Part shown: positions 1 through 11,879 of the stretch, in pieces | Position numbering within the stretch: position 1 is the stretch's first letter | Layout: every line of letters starts with the position of its first letter | NCBI GenBank assembly: GCA_030068075.1 | Contig: CM057826.1 | Location: forward strand, 111,021,746 to 111,085,745 | DNA: 64,000 nt | Reading direction: 5' to 3' | Origin: Paguma larvata | Taxonomy: Eukaryota > Chordata > Mammalia > Carnivora > Viverridae | Position numbers and translations under genes: made by a program | Notes under the pieces: model-generated | What the model saw: the letters and a program-made list of their open reading frames with translations, nothing else | Told to the model about the DNA's origin: nothing | Database searches by the model: none

Positions 1-779
1 TAACACACAGGTATTATTGGAAGAGGGAATTGTAGGAAGAGGGACAAGGCAGAGGAAGAGATCAGAATACCTTAGCCAAGAGTCCCTACGCCCGTCCTTG
101 CCAGTGCTACCTGGAAAGAGTTTCAGGTCAATTCTTTCTTAGAATGTAGGTACTGGCCTTGCACCCATTTCTGATACTCAAGATTGGGGAACATGAGCCA
201 GCATCGCTTTTAAGACTTTTTTAAATCAGGTACCTAAGGCGATCTCATTTCTGCATGACTCTTTCCTTACTAACACATTTTAAGACTTCTCTATCAGTTC
301 TCCTCTTTGTCACAGCGGCATGATATTCTGCTGTAAAACTATTCCATTGTAGATAGTGATATTTAAATAGTTGCCAGTCCCTTGCTACTCCAAACAGTGC
401 TATAGGGACTGGTCTTACACAGAAGTCATTTCACCCATGTGCAACTATATCGATAGCATACATTCCTAGAAGCAGAATGTCTAACTTAAAGGGCGTATGC
501 ATTTTCATTTGTTAAATAAGTCGCCACATTGCTGTGCAGGAAGGTTGTGCTATTTTCTTCTTCCACTACAGTGTAGCAGTGTTTCCCCACATCCAGGCCA
601 AAATGGCACATGAAAAAAATTTTTGTTTCTATCCTATAAAGAACAGAATTACAGATTTAAATTGCAAGTCCTTAGTTATGCATAACATTGAACTGCTCTC
701 TTTCAAAGCTTTTTTAAACTGAGTGACCAGCCTTCCAGCCACACACTTTATCCTGAGGATGGATAGTCAGAGCATTTCT
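1..779. other. Non-coding sequence, nothing assigned
   Basis: AT-rich, with a possible old LINE piece around 290-480 (CCATTGTAGATAGTGATATT, GCAACTATATCGATAGCATA). No exon, RNA gene or promoter recognised. Confidence 0.5.
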
Positions 780-905
780 GCCCTGGAAGTGACCTCAGAT
801 TTCATTTAGCCCAACTCTCTCACTTTGCAGGTTGGAAGTCAAAGCCCAAAATGGGTAGAGTTTTGCCAAGAGTCACATAGCACCTCACACGTATTCTTTA
901 CTTAC
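780..905 (-). mobile_element. MIR-like SINE remnant
   Basis: CTCTCACTTTGCAGGTTGGA and GAGTTTTGCCAAGAGTCACA resemble the MIR core and tail on this strand. Decayed. Confidence 0.5.
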
Positions 906-1807
906 CAAGTGACCGTTCACTATCTCTCAGTTAAGTAGTCTTTGAATCCCTTCTGACTCCAATAATCTGCTTAAGGTACAGAAAAGATAAAGGACTGTAT
1001 TAGAACTCTGGGGTTCAAATCCAGCTTGAGCAAGACAAGTTTTTCCACATTCACATTGGGCTTATCTGATTCAAAAGGCCTTCTAAGGAATCAAGTAATC
1101 AGAGGATAATTATCCTTAAGAGCAAGGAATATTCTCTCTTGCAGCACCAATGAGCAGATTCTAAAGAGATTTCGCTCATGCATGCTGGCTGTAGCAGATG
1201 ATGAGATAAAATTATCCCCGCTGATTTGCGTGCAGATGTTTGCCCGTACCTTGTTATTCACTCTCTGCTATGTTGTGAGGGCTATTTTCTCTCTCTGGGT
1301 TCGTCCATTAAATGCTGCATCCGTTAGAAAAGGGAACAGACGCAGCTCTACTGGGCCTCTGACTACCTTTACCCACAGCCACACTCCAGTGCTGCTGCTT
1401 CTGAGAGGCTTCCTAACTCCACCTCAGAGCCTTTTTTCAAAGTCAGAATGATCAGCCTTATCAACTGCAAAAAATTACTGACCGCCAAAGATCTGTAGAA
1501 GTTAAGGAAGCAAAACCTCTGTCAGACGTCACTGGTGAGTAACGATTGTGCTGATTGATTATCAAAGAGGATCTATTTGATTTTCCATGGAGAAGCTGAT
1601 TGATTATTAATAGATGATTTAGTCCTGCAGGAGTGTGCATCCCTCCTTGGTTGTCTTTCCTCTTAACTAGCTCCACCTCTGATATTGGAGACCTCTCCTT
1701 TGGTCCTCTTTAGCACCAAAGGCCCCACTAAGAGAAAGCAAGGAGAAAAAGGGAAAGCCCAACACCATCTCTTCTTGAAATAAGAAAATATGAGAGATCT
1801 GGATTTT

Positions 1808-1908
1808 TTAAAAAGATTTTTAAGTAATCTCTACACCCAACATGGGGCTCAAACTCACAACCCAGAGATCAAGCGTCGTGTTCTTCTGACTGAACCAGCC
1901 AGCTGCCC
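1808..1908 (-). mobile_element. Short carnivore tRNA-derived SINE (older type)
   Basis: Reverse complement of a tRNA-like head (GGCTGGTTCAGTCAGAAGAA) with AAGTAATCTCTACACCCAAC at the tail side. It lacks the CT-rich domain of the long felid type. It is flanked by a perfect 17-bp target duplication, TGAGAGATCTGGATTTT, at 1791-1807 and 1909-1925. Confidence 0.85.
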
Positions 1909-1925
1909 TGAGAGATCTGGATTTT

Positions 1926-3419
1926 ATGACTAAATCTACCATTAACAGGCTGTGATACTTGAAGCAAGTCAAACCATACTCTTATCTCCGAGGTTCCTTA
2001 CTGCTTTGAAATTCTAAGCTTGGTTTTTTTATGGCTCCTGAAACTCCCATTATATTGGAAGCAAATAATACCAATTTCAAATTTTTTCAGGTGTATTCAT
2101 CAGGAGTTGTTTTGCAAGTGACATCAAACTGATGTAAGCAGGAAAGGTAGCTGATTATGTCATGTAAATGGGAGACCTAGAGATAGCGCTGTACTCCAGC
2201 ACGTTTGGATCATCAGCGTTCTGTCTTGCTGACTCTCAATCTGTCTTTCGTTTGGATTCTACTGTCCTCTGTGTTAGCTCTTCTCTAATGTTGACAAAGC
2301 AGTCACTACCAGATGTAGACCAACATTCCATCGACTTGAGCAAAATAGTTCTGTGAAGTCTTGGAAATGAGTTTCATTAGACACAGTTGTGCCCATCCTA
2401 GAACCAGTTGCTAGGGCCAGTTCTGGATCATGCCAACATTTTGCCAGGCAAGTAGGAGAGATGTAGAGGGGGAAGCACTTAGCTCTACTGAAATTATGTG
2501 GAGTGAAAATGGAGGAGGGATGATTTCCTGAAGGAAGTTCTGTTATCAGAAGAATGTAGAGATGATGGAATGTTAAATAAGTGGGCAGTAGTTTCCAGTA
2601 CTATTGAAGCCTAACTTTTGCCAACAAGATTCTCTCCCTACTGTTCTTTCTGCTTTTCATCTTACTTGTACTGTCTGTGAGGGTGAGAAGGAAGCCACAT
2701 TCTTGCCATCTTCAAAGTATCCTGCCTCTACCACTCAACTACAAACCAGTGTCTGATGGTATTATGACTCACTTATTCCACTATCTTTGGATCCATGCCT
2801 CCTTCTTCCATGACACCCACTCCCCTCTACTAAGAATCATATTACTTTTCTTTATCTTGTGTCTCCCTTTAGAGACTTTTTCATTCCTGGCATTGGTTCT
2901 TACCATATTTTGATGCTACAATTCTGGGAAAATGAAATCCTTACTGTAGCCTAAAAGGTTCTACATATTTTCACTCCTAGCTACCACTGTTCCCTCTGTG
3001 AATTCCCTCCCTTTAAACATGCTCCAACCAGTTGAATATGTTCAAATATCAAAGAAGCATCCCTAAATTTCTTCCTGCTAGAATGAAGTAGTTCATGACA
3101 AGTCCATGTTTCCATTGCAAATAACTAGAAAAGCTATAATGTGCTACACCAGTTGTATTAAAGGTATTTTGGGAGCCTCCAAAGCAAAGAAGACCATAGG
3201 GACTAAAATTTCAGAAAGGAGAGAAACTTTGGGAAGTGATCTGAAGGTCTGCAGTTGCTTTTTTTTCTTGGAGATTTGCTAATTCTTGGCTCTGGCTGCA
3301 AGCTGATAATCTGGGCTTGGTTCTAAATCAGAGTATTTAGTAGTGATACTGTGAAGCAAATTCAAACGCACAGCGGAATTTCCCTAAGACATTTGCTAAA
3401 TTCTAAAACTGTCATTATC
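1926..3419. other. Non-coding sequence, nothing assigned
   Basis: No SINE, LINE or exon recognised. Short frames (62 and 78 codons) have no family features. Confidence 0.5.
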
Positions 3420-4320
3420 GATTTGAAAATTGCTTCTCCCCAGGATTGCCTATTTTCTCCTCCTGCAGATACATGAGATATATTTTAGACTTTCTTACTC
3501 TGATTTACATTTGTCTTAACTTCTCGTACATTTTTTTCAATCTCTTTTTGTTCATACTATTGAATAATTTCTTTAGCTCTTCCAGTTCATTAAATGTTTT
3601 GTCATCTGTATCTAACTTAATATTCATCATATATTTAATTTTCAATTATAATAATTTTTCCTTCCTAAATGTTCAATTATTTTTGTATTTATAAGAGTTC
3701 AATTTTGGTTATTTTATAAATTCTATTTATGTGATTATTTCCATCATTTTTATAAAATTTATATTTTAAATTAGTGCTTATATTTAAAATATCATATTTT
3801 AAAATATTTTTAGCATATATAACTTACATTCTATGCGTGATAATTTCAGTATTTGAATCCTTGTAAGTCAGATTTTATTGTCTGCTCCTCTCCCAGTAAG
3901 GTTTTAAAGTCTCTTTTAAAGGTATGTTTCTCCAAAGAGGTTTTGAGTTTGCTTCTTTCTGTTCAATTAGATCAATGGATATAACATAGGTAGTATACTT
4001 TCAGGTCACATACCATCATACAGGATGGATGACTTGTGCCAATTTCCTTGGTATTCTTCTGGTAGAGTAGGCCGATATTTAGTTCTCTTTAGGAACCCAC
4101 TTGTATGCAGCTCCTTAATAAAATGAATGAGCATATTCTTGATAGATACTAGGCTTTATTTCTTGTCGCCAAGTGTCCAAGAACCATCACATTTTGGCTG
4201 ATCCCTTTAGGACTGAATCATCTCTGGTGTTTGTTTCCATTTCTGAAATCCTATTTTTGGTCCATTATTGGTTGTTGCTATTGCTGTTAATCCATAAATT
4301 TTAGGTTTTTAAGTGGGCAA
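3420..4320 (-). mobile_element. Degenerate LINE (L1M or HAL1-like), minus strand
   Basis: AT-rich sequence with CTTTAGCTCTTCCAGTTCAT, AATTTCAGTATTTGAATCCT and TTATTGTCTGCTCCTCTCCC, reminiscent of reverse-complemented L1/HAL1 ORF1-flanking sequence. Heavily decayed; family assignment is tentative. Confidence 0.5.
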
Positions 4321-4370
4321 AATGTTTAAGAAAACTAGATCAGTGTATGGCTGGAAAAGAAATTCTTTTT

Positions 4371-4553
4371 CTTTCTTTATTTTAAATGTTTATTCATTTT
4401 TGAAAGAGAGAGAGAGAGAGCAGGAGACAGAGGATATGAAGTGGGCTCTTTGCTGACAGCAGAGAGCCCCATGTGGGGTTAAACTTAAGAACTATGAGAT
4501 CATGACCTAAGCCAATGTCTGATGCTTACCAACAGAGACACCCAGGCACTCCA
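4371..4553 (-). mobile_element. Felid SINE (SINEC_Fc-like), minus strand
   Basis: T-rich start, TTTATTCATTTTTGAAAGAG, an internal ATGAGATCATGACC box and an ACACCCAGGCAC end. It is diverged, but the perfect 16-bp duplication AAAAGAAATTCTTTTT at 4355-4370 and 4554-4569 fixes both ends. Confidence 0.88.
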
Positions 4554-4589
4554 AAAAGAAATTCTTTTTAATTCATCTCAATTTTCTAA

Positions 4590-4990
4590 GTCACCCAGCC
4601 CTATTTCCCCCTTACTTGCTTATCTTCTTACCCCTATTCTTCATAGTCTTACTCTTATAAAAAAGACTCCTCTAATTATTTCCTTACCAACGTAGATGCT
4701 TTTCAGGATCTGCTTGTCAATTACCTTCTCTTACCCTGGAAATCTTTCTACATTTGTCTTCTCTATATCCACCCAGGTTAAAACCTAATTGTATCTTGTT
4801 TAATGATTGCAGTAATTTTCTTACTGTAACTCATCTGACTTACTAATTCACAACTTTGCTCATGTCACACACCCATTCAAACCATCAGCAATCCATTTGG
4901 CCTACTGAATAAGGCTTGTAGTCGGCCTAAATTACCTTTCCAGTTCTATTTTTTCTCTATTTCCTTTACCTACAGCACACAGTTAGTGTG
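4590..4990 (+). mobile_element. L2-like LINE fragment
   Basis: CATTCAAACCATCAGCAATC and GGCCTACTGAATAAGGCTTG resemble the L2 region corresponding to aaacccttcagtggctccc...ataaagt. Decayed. Confidence 0.45.
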
Positions 4991-5025
4991 GCTTAGTGTT
5001 TTCCTACCATATATTGTATGCTATA

Positions 5026-5080
5026 TGTGTGTGTGTGTGTGTGTGTGTGTCTATATGTATATATATACATGTACATACAT
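5026..5080. repeat. (TG)n followed by (TA)n microsatellite
   Basis: About 12 TG units at 5026-5050, then CTATATGTATATATATACAT. Alternating purine-pyrimidine. Confidence 0.95.
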
Positions 5081-5184
5081 ACTATCTGCTTTATTAGATT
5101 GGGGTCACAGCATGAGCAAAGGCAAGAAGGGGTGGAAATGTATAGGTCACTTACAGGAAAAGGTGGGCAGCAAAGAGATTCTTT

Positions 5185-5395
5185 TTTTTTTTTTTTTTTT
5201 TTGTTTATTTAATTTTTGAGAGACAGAACATGAGCGGAGGAGGAGCAGAAAGAGAGGGAGACACAGAATCTGAAGCAGGCTCCAGGCTCTGAGCTGTCTG
5301 CACAGAGCCCGACGCGAGGCTCGAACCCACGAACTGTGAGATCATGACCTGAGCCGAAGTCAGATGCTTAACCGACTGAGCCACCCAGGTGCCCC
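5185..5395 (-). mobile_element. Felid SINE (SINEC_Fc-like), minus strand
   Basis: Starts in a run of T, with ATTTTTGAGAGACAG, CGAACCCACGAACTGTGAGA and the end CCACCCAGGTGCCCC. The 11-bp duplication AGAGATTCTTT lies at 5174-5184 and 5396-5406. Confidence 0.92.
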
Positions 5396-5899
5396 AGAGA
5401 TTCTTTGTAGATAATCTTAGACTACATAGGTTGTGATAAATGAGGTTTGAGCCAGATTGTAAGAAGCCAGATAGGCTGTTGTTGTCATTCTGTGGGCCAG
5501 AGGGCACGAATGAAAGACCGTATTGCACTTATTTTTGTATCACCACTTTGCACAATTCTAGGGAGCATGCATGAATGACATCTCCCAAAATTGTGCATTG
5601 GGTTAGCCTCAGTAAACATCATAGCATGTAAAACAGAATCGTAAGCGTTGCTGGCGTTTGGTATCTACTTACTAAATTTTGTCCAGTCTACACTGGAATA
5701 TGGCTTAACATTATTTTTGTAGTTACCTAACCTTGTTGGATTGAGGAGAGGTAAGACAGGTAGCGATCTGTAATATTGAGAAGATCTCCATAGATTTTTA
5801 TTTTGTTTTTGTCTTTCTTCTTAAAATAGAAACAATATTATGAAATTATATTGAGATTTTAGGTACTGAATATGCTGTGACTTTAAAATGCATAAAGGA

Positions 5900-6113
5900 G
5901 GAGCGCCTGGGTGGCTCAGTTGGTTGGGCGGCCAACCTCAGCTCAGGTCATGATCTCATGGTCTGTGAGTTCGAGCCCCGTATCGGGCTCTGTGCTGACG
6001 GCTCAGATCCTGGAGCCCGCTTCGGATTCTGTGTCCCCCTCTCTCTCTGCCCTTCCCCTGCTCACACACTGTCTCTGTGTCTCTCAAAAATAAATAAAAA
6101 TGTTTAAAAAAAT
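5900..6113 (+). mobile_element. Felid SINE (SINEC_Fc-like), plus strand
   Basis: Head GAGCGCCTGGGTGGCTCAGT, box GTGAGTTCGAGCCCCG, CT-rich segment and A-rich tail. Target duplication AAAATG(C/T)ATAAAGGA at 5885-5899 and 6114-6128 with one mismatch. Confidence 0.93.
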
Positions 6114-6318
6114 AAAATGTATAAAGGAAATATCTACTATTCAACATAACCTTACCAGAAAAAATTTTTTTAATTTATTTAGCTATGTCCAAGTCAAGCA
6201 TGTATGCCAAACATTAGTTCTCAACTCCTATAAATCATTATATAACAAATGAGTATAAATGAGGGAAAATAATCCCTGAGCTACCTAGCTCTCTGATGTT
6301 TCTCTCTTTTTCTCTGTC

Positions 6319-6319
6319 A

Positions 6320-6356
<37 letters not shown>

Positions 6357-6360
6357 ACAC
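6319..6360. repeat. (CA)n microsatellite
   Basis: About 16 AC units, one AG interruption, then further CA units. Confidence 0.95.
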
Positions 6361-6661
6361 ATCGCTTCCATAACAATAGGGGAAGAAAAGACCAGCTTTG
6401 CTGGTCAGAAGCTAAGGAAGAACAGAAATATCTAGGCCAAGGGCACAGGCTAGGCCTATTTCAGCTGGAGAGCTGCTATCCCTGTTAGGTAATGCAGTAA
6501 GAAGGAATCCTACTCATCTGGCTCTCCTTAGAGAGGAAATATGGGAACTGGGGTGACCAAACTGTAGACTAAGAGAAGCCATCAGAAATTTTACCTATGT
6601 TGAGTCTTAAAGAGTGAAAGCCATGGAAGAAAACCTGACAATTGGTGCCATTTTGTTTTTA

Positions 6662-6876
6662 CTTTTTTTTTTTTTAACATTTATTTTTGAGAGGGAGAGC
6701 AAGACTGAGCACGCGCTGGGGAGGGGTAGATAGAGAGGGAGACACAGAATCCGAAGCAGGCTCTAGGCTCTGAGCTGTCAGCACAGAGCCTGACGTGGGA
6801 CTCAAACCCATGAACTACGAGATCATGACCTGAGCCAAAGTCAGATGCTTAACCAACTGAGTCACCCAGGCGTCCC
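6662..6876 (-). mobile_element. Felid SINE (SINEC_Fc-like), minus strand
   Basis: T-run, AACATTTATTTTTGAGAGGG, AACTACGAGATCATGACCTG and end CACCCAGGCGTCCC. No clear target duplication was identified. Confidence 0.88.
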
Positions 6877-8654
6877 TGCTTTTCCTTTCTACTCTTTCAA
6901 CTAATAAATAGGCTTTTCTTGATTTAAGCTTGTGTTAAAGAGCACTTAATTTAGTTGCACTGGTGTCTGTCTATAAATTGCCAAATTTAGTATAAAAATC
7001 ATTTCATAAGAGTCCTGAGTGTTAATACTTATCGTGTCTTTAATTTAGTTTGATTTTTAACTTGCTCATGAATACTCATCTAGAGTCTGAATTTGAGAAT
7101 GAGGGGAGAAAACACTTCTGGTCCTACGTTCAAAAATGATCACATACAAAGCAAATCAGCTTGCTTGCATGTGCTTCTATTATTCTGAGCCTTCTGGTTA
7201 CTCAGCCTCCAATTTAGAACCTTAAAAACAAATTTTGTCACAATTTTATAAGCTTTGAGCTACGTGTACTCATTACTTTGGTCAAAAGGACAAGAGACAT
7301 AAAATCTGATTTTTATGACTTTAAAAACAACTTAGTTTTTCTGTGTTTTATTTTCTTCATTCGACAGTTGTTTCCATCTTTACTGTATTTTTTGCAAACA
7401 TGAACTTGGACTCTTCAGCAAAGAATGAATCTGGACAATACTAAGATAAGAAAAGTTTGAGAAATATGCAGTCTTAAAAAGAGAAGTAACATGGAGGCAA
7501 AATTCTAGGAGGCACAAGAGGCCAATTTACACATCAGGCTGTAAAAGCTACAGATGGAAATTGCCAGTCACAGAGAGGGAGAGAGTTGGGGAGAATGACA
7601 AACAGTAGCTTTGACAAGCATAGCCTGTCAATTTCACTAGACAATTATAGGACCTGTAGGTATCTTGTTGGGGTAGCTCATTTTCCTGCATGGCCTCTCC
7701 ATCTATCAAAAAGTTCTGGACTGGGGTAATGACTGCTTGTGGTGTAACAGCCCACTGAGGAGTCCTGTTTCTGTTTTCGCTGCCTGTGATATGATCATGC
7801 TCCCCAAATTAGCCAAAAAGACCAGATAGGAAACACCCAAAAAGATAACGAGCTGCTGGCATCCCCCCTGGAAGATGAATTGTATCTTCTTTAGCCAAAA
7901 ATAGAACCTTAAAGGAATATTCAAACCTCAGTAGTTGTCCAGTGTAGGTGGTAGCACCTACCAGCTGATGGGTCCGCGTTAAATCTGAGATTGAATGAAA
8001 TGATCCTCTTTGACACCAAGAGAAGAGCTAAGTTTAAATACATTAAATGATTGTCCACAGAAGTCTTTTCCAAACAAGTTATCAAAAATGTCGTTAGAAG
8101 AAAGTATTTCTTTGAGGAGTAAACAGCACAGATGTGTTTCATAGATTTGATTTTATGCTGAAATCCGATATGTCTACAGTCAGACTTGTCTGGTTGTAAT
8201 TCTGAGTCTTTAAATCATTTAAGTGATTAAACCTGGGTTTTAAACAATCCTTTGAAATTTTGATTTGGCAAGACTGAGACTAAAGGGCAAATACTTGCAC
8301 TTTAAAAATTACTATAAAAATAAGTTAATGCCTCTAATAGAATGGCAGTAAAGTGTTATAATTCTATGTTTTGGGGACATTTATTTTATGTCTCCTACTC
8401 CCTGTCCCTCTCCCCCAAAAAAAAGATTAATTAAGCCTTCAGCAGTTTTTAATACAAAGTAAGGTGTTTGCAAAATCTCTTTGCCATTCCTAACCCCACA
8501 CATCACTCACCAGTCTATTTTGTCTGTGACTTTTTAATTCTGAAAGATGAAAAAAGAAAATGATTTGCAATTTGTACTTACGACATGAATAGATGAGATT
8601 ATCTCGGTGACTACTCACCACGGTCTCCTCAAACGTCAGATGTCTAATAGTAAT
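6877..8654. other. Non-coding sequence without recognised repeats
   Basis: About 1.8 kb with neither SINEs nor clear LINE pieces. Two abutting minus-strand frames (7706-7924, 7921-8142) have no domain features. Confidence 0.5.
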
Positions 8655-8880
8655 AATAATGCTAAAATGTATTGAGTTTTACCGTGTGCCAGTTACTCTT
8701 GTATGTATTTGCATGTATTAGCTTATTTCACCCGAATCACAATCCTTTGAGACAGAAATTAATAGCTGGGCAGAGAGAGATTATGTGTCCAAGTTCCAAT
8801 GTAACCACTGTCAGGTGGTTAAAGCTGCTCTTTAAGCTGGGGTCTGACTCCAGAGCTCTTGACTTCAACTATCGTACAAC
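8655..8880 (-). mobile_element. MIR-like SINE
   Basis: TGAGTTTTACCGTGTGCCAG, AGCTTATTTCACCCGAATCA and TAAGCTGGGGTCTGACTCCA match the usual reverse order of MIR. Confidence 0.7.
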
Positions 8881-9245
8881 ATAATTTTTCTGTAATTTTT
8901 AAGATATATGAGAATGCAGTTATATTTATAAATACCTAATGCTAAAGATAGAAAAAATATGTGTGATTTTTACTGTCTTCATCAAATAAAAATTGTCGGC
9001 CATTTTAGATTGTATACAAAAGTGATGGTAGAAATAATTACTATTGTGCTGTTTGATAAGAGAAAATGGTGAAGAGTATCCACTTTGTCTAACTTAAAGA
9101 AAGAAATCCCTTCATTTCAGTTTTCACAGTTTTACAATGTATCGTCAGTGTTGGTGTTGACAGTTTTTCCCTGATGTTATTAACTGTCTTGTCAATCCTG
9201 TCACTCCCGCAAATTTTTAAAAAATATATGTTCTGAATCTAACTT

Positions 9246-9330
9246 GGCAAGAGGAAGAGAGAGGGAGATAGAGATTGAGAGAGAGAAGAGAGGCAGAGTT
9301 TTGAGACACAGAGAGAGATAGAGAGATCTT
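9246..9330. repeat. GA-rich low-complexity tract
   Basis: Runs of GAGAGA, GGAGATAGAGATTGAGAGAG and similar. Frames with poly-Ser on the opposite strand are artefacts of it. Confidence 0.85.
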
Positions 9331-9682
9331 TGTTTGGCTTTCTGGGGGACACTTTTCCCACACCCTCCGGCCAAAATTTCAAGTGCTCTGCTGTCTTCTT
9401 GCCATTCATCACTCTTTTCATTCATTCACTCTTTCTTTTACTTAAGAAATATTTATTGCGAACTCTACTGTTTTTATGCTAGTCAGTCTAGTGAGCTAAA
9501 CCCAACATCATCTGTTTTCACGGGGCTTCCATTTTAGTGGGGGGATGAATATCGATTAAAAAAAATAAATATATAACCACATGCTGCGATGCAATGCTGT
9601 TTACAAAAAAATAGCCGATGCTCTGAAAGTGTACAGGAAAAGCTGGCCGGATCTGGAAAAATTGGAAGACTTCCGTATTTGC

Positions 9683-10095
9683 TTCCCAGGGCTGCCTTAA
9701 CAAATTACCACAAAGTGGGTGGCAAAAACAATAGACGTGTGTTCTCTCAGGGTTCTGGGGGCCAGAAATCTGAAACCCAGGTGTCTGCAGACATAGTTCT
9801 TTTTGGAGGCTCTGAGATCTCTTGCATGCCTTTCTCAAGGCTTCTGCTGTTTGCTGCCAATTGCTGGTGTTCCTTGGCTCGTCGACGTATGACTACAATC
9901 CCTGCCTCCTTCACCCAGGCATTCTTAAAAGCATACTATTCACTGGATTAAGGCTCACCCTAATCCAGTAAGACCTCCTCTTCATTGATTACAACTGCAA
10001 AGACCCTATTTTCAAATAAGGTCACATTCAAAGGTATCAGTACTTTGGACTTGACCATAATTTTTTAGGGAGCACCACTCAACTTACACTAGTTT
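9683..10095 (+). mobile_element. Old interspersed mammalian repeat, family not assigned
   Basis: Contains GCTGCCTTAACAAATTACCA, CAAAGTGGGTGGC, GTTCTGGGGGCCAGAAATCT, GGATTAAGGCTCACCCTAAT and CAAATAAGGTCACATTC. These belong to a very common mammalian dispersed repeat. I recognise the pattern but not the family name with certainty. Open frames through it (9518-9838 minus, 9589-9951 plus) are chance. Confidence 0.75.
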
Positions 10096-10539
10096 CCCTG
10101 AGTCAATTACATTTGAACTGAGATCATTAGGATCTAAGGAAGAGAGGCCCTGCAAAGGTAATGGGATGTGTGAAGGCCCTGAGGCAAGAAGGAGCATTCT
10201 GTTTGATGACTTGAAAGAGGATCCAGAAACAGACACCTACACAGGGAAACACAGGAGGTGAGTAACCCAAGTGTGCGTGCCCACAAGTGCAGCCCATGGG
10301 CTCCCACACATACTTCCTCACATAAGGCATGGACAGTCATAAACCATGTAGGCTTCAGTCTGGTTCTGGACTCCTTCTTCTGCATCCCGCTAATCAACCA
10401 GCACTCTCACGTGTTCTTGAGTAGAAAGAGGGACAACACTCCCGTGTTCTGGGCAAGGCTGTACGAGACAAAGTCTATGTGGTATAACCCCCTTCTGGGC
10501 CAGAGCTTGGGTTGTGGTACATGACCATGGCATTTGGGA

Positions 10540-10700
10540 AAAGACAACTTAGCTTAAACCCCAGACTTGTAACAATGTGGGCAAGTGGCCACACACTGAG
10601 CCTCAGTTTTCTCATCTATAACATGGAGACATTAGAATCTGCCTCAGTCTCATTGTGACTATTGATGGAATAAAGCATGTTGGAACACCTTGTAAACTTT
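10540..10700 (+). mobile_element. MIR-like SINE
   Basis: AATGTGGGCAAGTGGCCACA and AGCCTCAGTTTTCTCATCTA with TGGAGACATTAGAATCTGCC form the MIR core. Confidence 0.7.
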
Positions 10701-11035
10701 TAAATAAGGAGAAAGGCTGCTAAGCAGCTGTAGAAAGAGGGAAGACTAGAATCCTTGGCCTTTCAGCTTCTTGCAGTTTCTGTGAATGCCTTCCCGACAA
10801 CAGAAGGAGCAGGGCTGGGGGAGGGAGTTTACTTATAGCATTTCCCAATGTGTATACCACGGAGGAGGTGAGAAGATTAATAATAATCATAACATTTAAT
10901 CTGTGTACAGTGGGGAAGATGGGAGAATTAATAATCATTTTAATAACTGAATTTTATATACAGTGGTTTATAGGCAACAGCTTGTTACCTCATACACAAT
11001 CTCATGCAATGCTTGTGTTTCCTAAATCCCTTTTT

Positions 11036-11227
11036 TTAAGTTTATTTATTTATTTTGAGAGAGAGGGAGAATGCGCGCTCGTGCGTGCAAGTGGGGGAGG
11101 GGCAGAGTGAGAGGGAGAGAAAGAGAGAATCCCTCAATGCAGGGCTCAAATTCATAAACGGCGAGATCGCGACCTGAGCCCAAAGCAAGAGTTGGATGCT
11201 TCACCAAATGAGCCACCTAGGCGCCCC
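11036..11227 (-). mobile_element. Felid SINE (SINEC_Fc-like), minus strand
   Basis: TTTATTTATTTTGAGAGAGA, GCGAGATCGCGACCTGAGCC and end CCTAGGCGCCCC. Perfect 16-bp duplication TCCTAAATCCCTTTTT at 11020-11035 and 11228-11243. Confidence 0.93.
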
Positions 11228-11879
11228 TCCTAAATCCCTTTTTAAAATAAAATTCACCTCTCGTGGGACATGGGAGAGTTTGTGAACACAAACCTTATCT
11301 GCTAGCACATAGGCAGAAATGGTTTACCATCGTTACTGATCATGGGGAGACCGAATGGAACGAGACACGGCTTGAGATAATGGTAGTACAGGAGGAGAAA
11401 GGAGGCCAGAAGGGACTCTAGTCACCCCCAAACTCCCAAGAAGGCCTTGAAAGACAGGAGAGAAACTGAAGAAATCCTGTTTGCACCCAGGACCAACCCC
11501 GTTGAACTTTAAGGGTCTCAGCTTTTCCAGAGTAGATCAAAGTCTGTAATTGTCAGATTGGGCACCCCTCCATCAACCCCTCCAGTGGGGCTCTCCCTCC
11601 CAGGAAAAGCCCACGCTGAGGTAGAATAGCCTAAAGAGCACAGCGTGGTCTGCACACGCTGCCCTCCATTAATGTCTGCCCTCAACTTGGCTGCCGTCCT
11701 AGCTTACTCGTTCCTTCCAGCCTCGCTGGCTGCCTGCGGCTCCTGGAACTTGGATGTCTGTGCCCGCTGTGGAGCTCTCGTAATTGCCCCACACTCGCCT
11801 GGCATGCTCCCCCTCCCCCCTCCCCAGGCATCTGCATGGCTTGCTTTCTTCCAGACAGCACCTATTTGGTTAGAGTTTT

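Noticed and set aside
5205..6147. Several 60-107 codon frames at 5205-5528 and 5877-6147
   Set aside because: They run through two felid SINEs and contain the typical SINE-frame products (for example VAQSVKHLTSAQVMISQF); not genes.
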